A DNA stretch of 64,000 nt from Ariolimax columbianus (lineage: Eukaryota > Mollusca > Gastropoda > Stylommatophora > Arionidae): the NCBI GenBank assembly GCA_036924085.1, contig JAVGWX010000007.1:70324535-70388534 (forward strand), given 5' to 3'. Numbering within the stretch: position 1 is the first letter of the stretch; each line of letters starts with the position of its first letter. Shown piece by piece: positions 58,641 through 64,000 of the stretch. The notes beneath the pieces were generated by a model. The model was not told the origin of the DNA. It was given only the letters and a program-made list of their open reading frames with translations, and did not search any database. A program made the translations under genes and the position numbers.

Positions 58641-58653
58641 ACTTCGGGCATTC

Positions 58654-59690
58654 GTCGCGGCCATTTCATCTCAGTTGTTACAATGTTTCTGTTATCTTTA
58701 TTTCTTAATGTCCAATTCTGGAACTGATAGCACAATGTGGGCAGGAATTTAGTGTTGCATGGGGTTCTTTTTGTATTCATTGTCGTGCGTTTACATTGTA
58801 ATATCGATAATGATTTGACTTGCTTTATTATATCTGTTTTGGATCTCGGTGTCGCGTTTTACATCTACTTAGACTACGTGTTACAAAGGCCCGTGACATT
58901 TTTCACCTGTTTTACTTGTTGGTTTTGTATGGATATTGTTGTTTCTATTTCTTTTCTTGCAATCGTTATAACTTCTGGTTTGTCAATGCTGATTTTCGAA
59001 CCATAATCCGTACAAGCCTCATTACGATTGTTGATTTGTTCCTACAGTTAATGTTCTAAGGTTACGTATAGTGCTTGGTCATCAGCAGAGACAAGTTCAC
59101 TTAAGTGTTCAATGAGGTTGTTTCCCTTACGTGTGTTGGCTTAAAAAAACACACAACATATTTCGTCTATATGTGATAAACAGTAAAGGAGATAGTACAC
59201 AGCCTTGCCTTACACCGAATCTAAAATGACAGATTTCGGAATATCCTGCATGTTCTTACTGTAAATAAGTCATTTACTTAAAGATCTTTTACATATGTTG
59301 GTAAAATGTTTGTTTACTCCATAACGTTCTAATGTTTTTGACAGTTGGCATCTATTCCCTCGATCGAATGTCTCCAAGAACGCAACGTGTAGTGTTTGAT
59401 TGTACTCGATTGTTTTCTCCGCTAGTTGCCTGCGTGCAGACATTTCACATGTGCAGCTACTATTTGCCATAAACCCCATCTGTGTTTTGCTAAGCTGCTG
59501 TTCTTTGATTTGGTGTAGCCTTTTTTTTCCAGCATTTTGCAGAAAATATTTTCAGTATGATTAAGTAATGATTTTGCACTAAATTTTGTAGTCTTTATTT
59601 GCTTCACTTTTTTAATCCACAATAAGTTAGACAGTGTGTTCTTAGTTCTTAGTCGACCTGGTCTTCTACAGGGGCAGATCTTCACTTGCA
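58654..59690 (-). pseudogene. RTE-like LINE fossil, 5' part of the insertion host
   Basis: The minus strand reads RPGRLRTKNTLS and SLLNHTENIFCKMLEKKGYT near 59600, then FLETFDRGNRCQLSKTLERYGVN (motif A region) near 59370, and FGVRQGCVLSPLLFITY (motif B) near 59200. It then continues downstream to the 13-mer at 58641-58653. The stretch 58670-58730 (GTTGTTACAATG, AATGTCCAATTCTGG) aligns with 382-450 of the first LINE fossil. It is the counterpart of 50560-51280. Confidence 0.78.
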
Positions 59691-59699
59691 GGTCCCAGC

Positions 59700-60590
59700 T
59701 CTGGTATAAGCTCGATATAGCCAGAAGAAGGATTTCCTTCTTAGTGGGCTAGGCTTGAGCAGCTTAATACTCCGCTGCGTTAGGTGGTAAATAGATGTGC
59801 GAGTTCATCTTAATAGACTCAAATACTAGAGCAAAGTAGACCCGCAGCCTGTTAGGCGCTATCTATGCTACTCTAAACAAACCAACTAACCATGGCTGGG
59901 GTTATGCAATGGCACACATTTAGTCGCCTCTTTCGACATGCTCTCTGTGAGGCAGTGGTGCTATTCTTGTCCTTGTCATACACAAAGACCCTGGCAAACC
60001 ACTCGGGGACAGTTAGTGTGGCCAGGTTATCCTTACATATTTTGTTGCCTTGATTAGTTCCACAGGGATGTCTTGTTTGATAGTGCCGCCTGTATGGCGT
60101 TTATTTTAAACTCTGATTTTTGTAATAGCCGGTTCTAGTATGTGTATATTCTTGCTTTATTGTGTTAAAAGTAAAACCTAATTTTCGAGGGTCAGAGTAG
60201 CGAAAGCTAAAACACCGCTTCTAATGACATATGTACTGTTTTAAATGCTGTTTAAAAAAAAGTTGTACTTGACTTACAGTCATTGAGCGAGAAACGAAAC
60301 AGGTAACAAATTATTCTGAGACTGAATACAATGGCAAGTCTACGACGATTCTAAGATTGCAATTGCACTAGTGTGCCTTTTCTGTTAACTTGGTTTTAAG
60401 CTACCGAGTTCTTCAGTAATGCCAAAGCGTATAAGGCATCAACAAATAGTCTGTATCCAGGTTAATATTCGCGCTGAAAAGCACTCAGTACTTTAAAGGA
60501 CTGTACTTATAGCCAACTATATGGCCTTGGATGAGTATGCAGTATCAGTTTCAGTGTCAAGTGCTGGTACTAAACCCTTGTCAGAAGAAA
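59700..60590. repeat. Intergenic, with a family D motif
   Basis: 59925-59950 in reverse carries GCATGTCGAAAGAGGCGACT, the family D motif. The rest is AT-rich and unrecognised. Confidence 0.5.
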
Positions 60591-63500
60591 AAATGACAAA
60601 CATATATCTTCAAAAACAGTACAAACCTCTGTCATCAGACCAAACCGATATCATCAGACCAAACACCTGTTACCAGACCAAACCCCTGTCATCTGACCAA
60701 CCCCCTGTCATCAGACAAACCCGTGTCATCAGATCTAACTCCTGTCATATTTTTCTTCTTCTTCTTCGTACGATGTCAGACGTCAACTTGTATTTGTTCG
60801 AAGAAAGCAGCTGTCATCCTGAGGCTGTCGACACTGCCATTGGGCTTGTCTAGTGTTGACACTGGTGATGGCCACATGTGCTTTCTCTGGTCTTCGTATA
60901 TCGGGCAACCAGATGTTCAGTGGTCATTTTCCCTGTACCACATGTGCATTCATCAGTGCCACCTATCTTCAGTTTATTGAATAGATGGTACCTCAGTCTG
61001 TTGTGGCCTGTGCGGAGTCTGAAGACCACGACCTGCTCTCTTCTGTTCAACTGGTAATAGGCATCATTTTTTGTGTAACCAGTACGTTCTGTTTCCCATT
61101 TGGTCATGTATCTGGCCCTAATAAACCTTTTGGACTCTTCGTAGGTCACACTAGAATCTGGTTGTGGTAGTCTTGCACCTTCTTTTACCAGTCTGTCTGC
61201 CTCCTCGTTGTCTTGGATGTCAAAGTGGGATGGAACCCACTGTACCACTACTCTTTTTGGTGCGGACTGCTGGCAAAGTTGACAGAGTACTGCTCTTAAA
61301 TCATTAAGCTCAGTATTTTTCTGGCGGCTTTTAGTGCTGTGACCACGGCCAGGGCATCTGCAAACAGGACTATCTGGCTTTCATTGCTTTCGCCTGTCAG
61401 CATTTCTTTCTGCAGCCTTCAATGCCGCTGCCTCCGCTCTGAAATTGCTTGAGTATTTTCCAGTTGCCACTGACAGTGTTATTTTCTACCATTTGTTAGG
61501 CTCAGGAATACCCCTCCCCCTCTATTCTGTGTTGTGTTTGTTACAGAACCGTCGGTGTATGCATGGGTCCAGTCCATGCTTGGGTAGTTTTCCGCTATGT
61601 ACCTCAGGGTTATGTCTCTTCTTTCTTTTTCAGTCTGTCTTTTCTTGTTTCCAATACCTGGTATATTTTCTACCACCTCCGGAATGATATGCTGCTTCAA
61701 TGTGGGTTTGCGTACAGTAGGGATGGGCTTTGGTGTTGTTACGGTGTTCATAGGGTCTTCGCTCATCTTTGCTTTGGCTATTTCTGCAAAGTTTCTCCGC
61801 TTTAGTTTCCCATTTCTAAATCTATTTAGTCTCTTATGCATTGGATGGTCTGTCAGTTTTCTGAGTTTCTCTGCTGGGCTCTGCAGTCTGTTCTATCGGT
61901 AATGGATTGCAGATTTGTAATTTTTTCAAGTTCTACAATTGGCGTTGACTTCATGCCTCCTGTTATAACTCTCATGGCTTGGTTTTGAAGTTTGCTAATT
62001 TTATCAAAGTTCTCTATGATGTTGTTTATATACACCAGAAAAAGTGTGGGTAACAGTACTCCCCCTTTGTGTACTCCTTGCTCCAGTGTCACCTTTTTTG
62101 CTCATCTGCCCTTGTACTTGAACTCTGGCTGTTCTGTTTTCGAGGTCGTTGCTGATCCATCTGTACATTTTTCCAGATACTTCACTTCTTTGTAGCTTGA
62201 CTTTAAATCCCTCTTTCCACACCTTGTCAAATGCCTTTTCTAGATCCACCCAAACCGCTACTGTATGCTTTTTCTTCTGATAAGCATCCTCTATTTCCTG
62301 TGCTATGAGAGTAATCTGGTCCTCAGTGGATTTGTGTTGTCTAAATCCTGCTTGCTGTGGAATTAATATGGGTTTTTCTTCCAGGTGCCACATCAGTCTG
62401 GTGTTTATCATACGCTCCATCAGCTTACCTACACAGCTCAGTAGACTGATGGGCCTGTATCCATTTGGGTCTGTACTATCGTTTTCTTTCTTTGGTACTG
62501 GTATAAGTACAGCAGCTTTCCATGCCTGCGGTACAATTCCCCTTTTCCAGCTTTGGTTCAGGACTGATAATAACTTCCGCTTTGCTGTTTGGCCCAACCC
62601 CATCAGCATTTCGTTTGTTACCCCATCTTTTCCGGGCGATTTCTTTTTCTTTAAAGTTCTCATGGCCTCATTCATTTAATTCATTGTTAGTTTTGCCATC
62701 ATGTGCTCCTTTGGTGCCCTATTGGTGTTGTCGTGGCTTTTTTTGTTCTTAACTGATGTCTGTATGCCTGTCTGTAGGGACACCAATGTGGTTTGCTCTG
62801 GCATAATGTTTTATGAAGGTTTGCTGCTTTTTTTCCGGTAAGCATGTTGTCGCTCTGCTTGATGGTAATTTGTTTATTTGATGGTGTTTCGTCATTCATG
62901 GCTGACTAAAAATTCCATAGTTTGTTCCCTTCTTTATCTAGATTGAGGCTTTCTTTTTTTTTGTTTACAACTATCTCTTGTTATTTGTTTCAGTGTTCTT
63001 TTGTATTTCGCAGTGATGGCCTTGAGGGCGATATTTGTTTCTATAGATTGCACTCTTTCTCTGCCATGTTCCTAGCATTTGAGACTTCATCCTCCGCTTT
63101 CTGCAGTTCATGATTCTAATATTGCTTGTAGTTTTTCCTTGCCACTCTTGGCATGGTTTCGGTGGCTGCTTGCTAACTCCTATCATCTGAGAAATACCCT
63201 GTCATCAAACCAAGCCTCGGTCATCAGACCAAACCACTGTCATCAGACCAAACCCCTGTCATCTGACCAACCCCCTGTCGTCAGACCAAACCCCTGTCAT
63301 CAGACCAAAACCCCCTGTCATCAGACCGAACCCCTGTCATAAGACCAAACCCCTGTCATCAGACAAACTCCTGTCATCAGACTAAACCCCTGTCAGACCA
63401 AACCCCTGTCATAAGACCAAATCCCTGTCATCAGACCAAACTTATGTCATCAGACAAACCCCTGTCATCATACTAAACCCTTGTCATCAGACCAAACTCC

Positions 63501-64000
63501 TGCCATCAGTCCAAGCATCTGTCAGACCAAACACATGTCATCAGACCAAAGCCCTGTCATCAGACCAAGGATCTGTCCTACCAAACCAATGTCATCATAA
63601 AAAAAAACCCTGTCATCACACCAAACCCGTCATCACACCAAGCATTTGTGAGACCAAACCCCTGTCATCAGACCAAACCCCTGTTATCAGACCAAACCCC
63701 GGTCATCATACCAAGCATCTGTCATACCAAACTCCTGTCATCAGACCAAACCCCTGTCATCAGACCAAACCCCTGTCATCACACCAAGCATCCGTTAGAC
63801 CAAACCCTTGTCATCATACCAAGCATCTGTCGTACCAAACTCCTGTCATCAGACCAAACCTCTGTCATCGGACCAAACCCTTGTCATCAGACCAAACCCC
63901 AGTCATCAGACCAAACCCCTGTCATCAGACCAAACCCCTGTCATCAGACCAAACCCCTGTCATCACACCAAGCATCCGTCAGACTAAACCCCTGTCATCG
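60590..64000. repeat. 19-bp satellite, interrupted by a LINE insertion
   Basis: Unit AAACCCCTGTCATCAGACC, period 19, at 60590-60748 and again from 63187 to the window end, where it probably continues. Longer variants (CACCAAGCATCCGTCAGACC) recur in a higher-order pattern. Copies left of the LINE are more diverged than those on the right. Confidence 0.93.
60749..63173 (-). pseudogene. 5'-truncated I-like LINE in the satellite, with 13-bp duplication
   Basis: Related to the 51307-55215 protein from about residue 347 (QAATETMPR) to the (GAA)n tail. TAACTCCTGTCAT lies at 60736-60748 and TAACTCCTATCAT at 63174-63186, one change in 13. Frameshifts occur at several points. The B-box GVPQGG is GVHKGG. 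YINNIIEN is fused directly to FDKISKLQNQ near 62010, which removes about 150 residues including FADD. A gap of several residues follows LLQNC near 60905. The endonuclease is absent. Not functional. Confidence 0.9.

Overview
This window is eukaryotic, intergenic and almost entirely made of repeats. I find no convincing single-copy host gene and no spliced gene model. The coding capacity lies in non-LTR retrotransposons (one intact polymerase and about ten broken copies of two or more families) and one dead mariner. The rest is SINE-like elements, minisatellite and microsatellite arrays, and one block of ribosomal DNA. The 18S fragment is animal-type and its variable region looks molluscan, probably gastropod; this organism call is from memory of such sequences and was not searched.

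The centre of interest is 51281-58640. A recognisable, decayed RTE-type LINE on the minus strand (50560-51280 continuing at 58654-59690) is split by a 7.36-kb insert. The same 13 bases, ACTTCGGGCATTC, stand at 51268-51280 and 58641-58653. Read on the minus strand, the insert holds about 630 nt of ribosomal 5' external transcribed spacer, the first about 1241 nt of 18S rRNA, and a break in the conserved TTTGACTCAACACGG segment. Then come about 190-bp degenerate units that each carry an 18S-derived core, a GC-rich leader, an intact 1302-aa endonuclease/reverse transcriptase/RNase H protein, and a (GAA)n tail. All parts share one orientation and one target-site duplication, so it looks like a single retrotransposition of an rRNA-LINE chimeric RNA. 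The 18S-bearing repeats suggest that this LINE lineage resided in 18S genes beforehand.

Layout. 1-2.4 kb: RTE-like LINE fossil split by SINE-like family A, then family B. 3.5-5 kb: LINE endonuclease fossil and a TA array. 8.3-10.2 kb: CT-rich tracts. 10.4-12.3 kb: LINE fossil and a family A copy whose last 31 bp has expanded. 13.5-16.1 kb: 5'-truncated I-like LINE, then family B running into 9-bp and 43-bp arrays. 19.9-20.9 kb: 52-bp array. 21-26.2 kb: LINE fossils, families B and C, tRNA-derived SINEs. 27.6-33.2 kb: more LINE and SINE mosaics and a 12-bp array. 34.1-35.4 kb: mariner. 36.6-38.3 kb: two family A copies around a 31-bp array. 39-50.5 kb: minisatellites, LINE fossils and SINEs. 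50.6-59.7 kb: the chimeric insertion and its LINE host. 60.6-64 kb: a 19-bp satellite interrupted by another truncated LINE with its own 13-bp duplication.

Relationships. The intact LINE, family A and family C all end in (GAA)n, suggesting that one LINE machinery moves all three. Several arrays can be traced to short segments of dispersed elements: the 3' end of family A, the tail of family B, and a coding segment of the RTE-like LINE.
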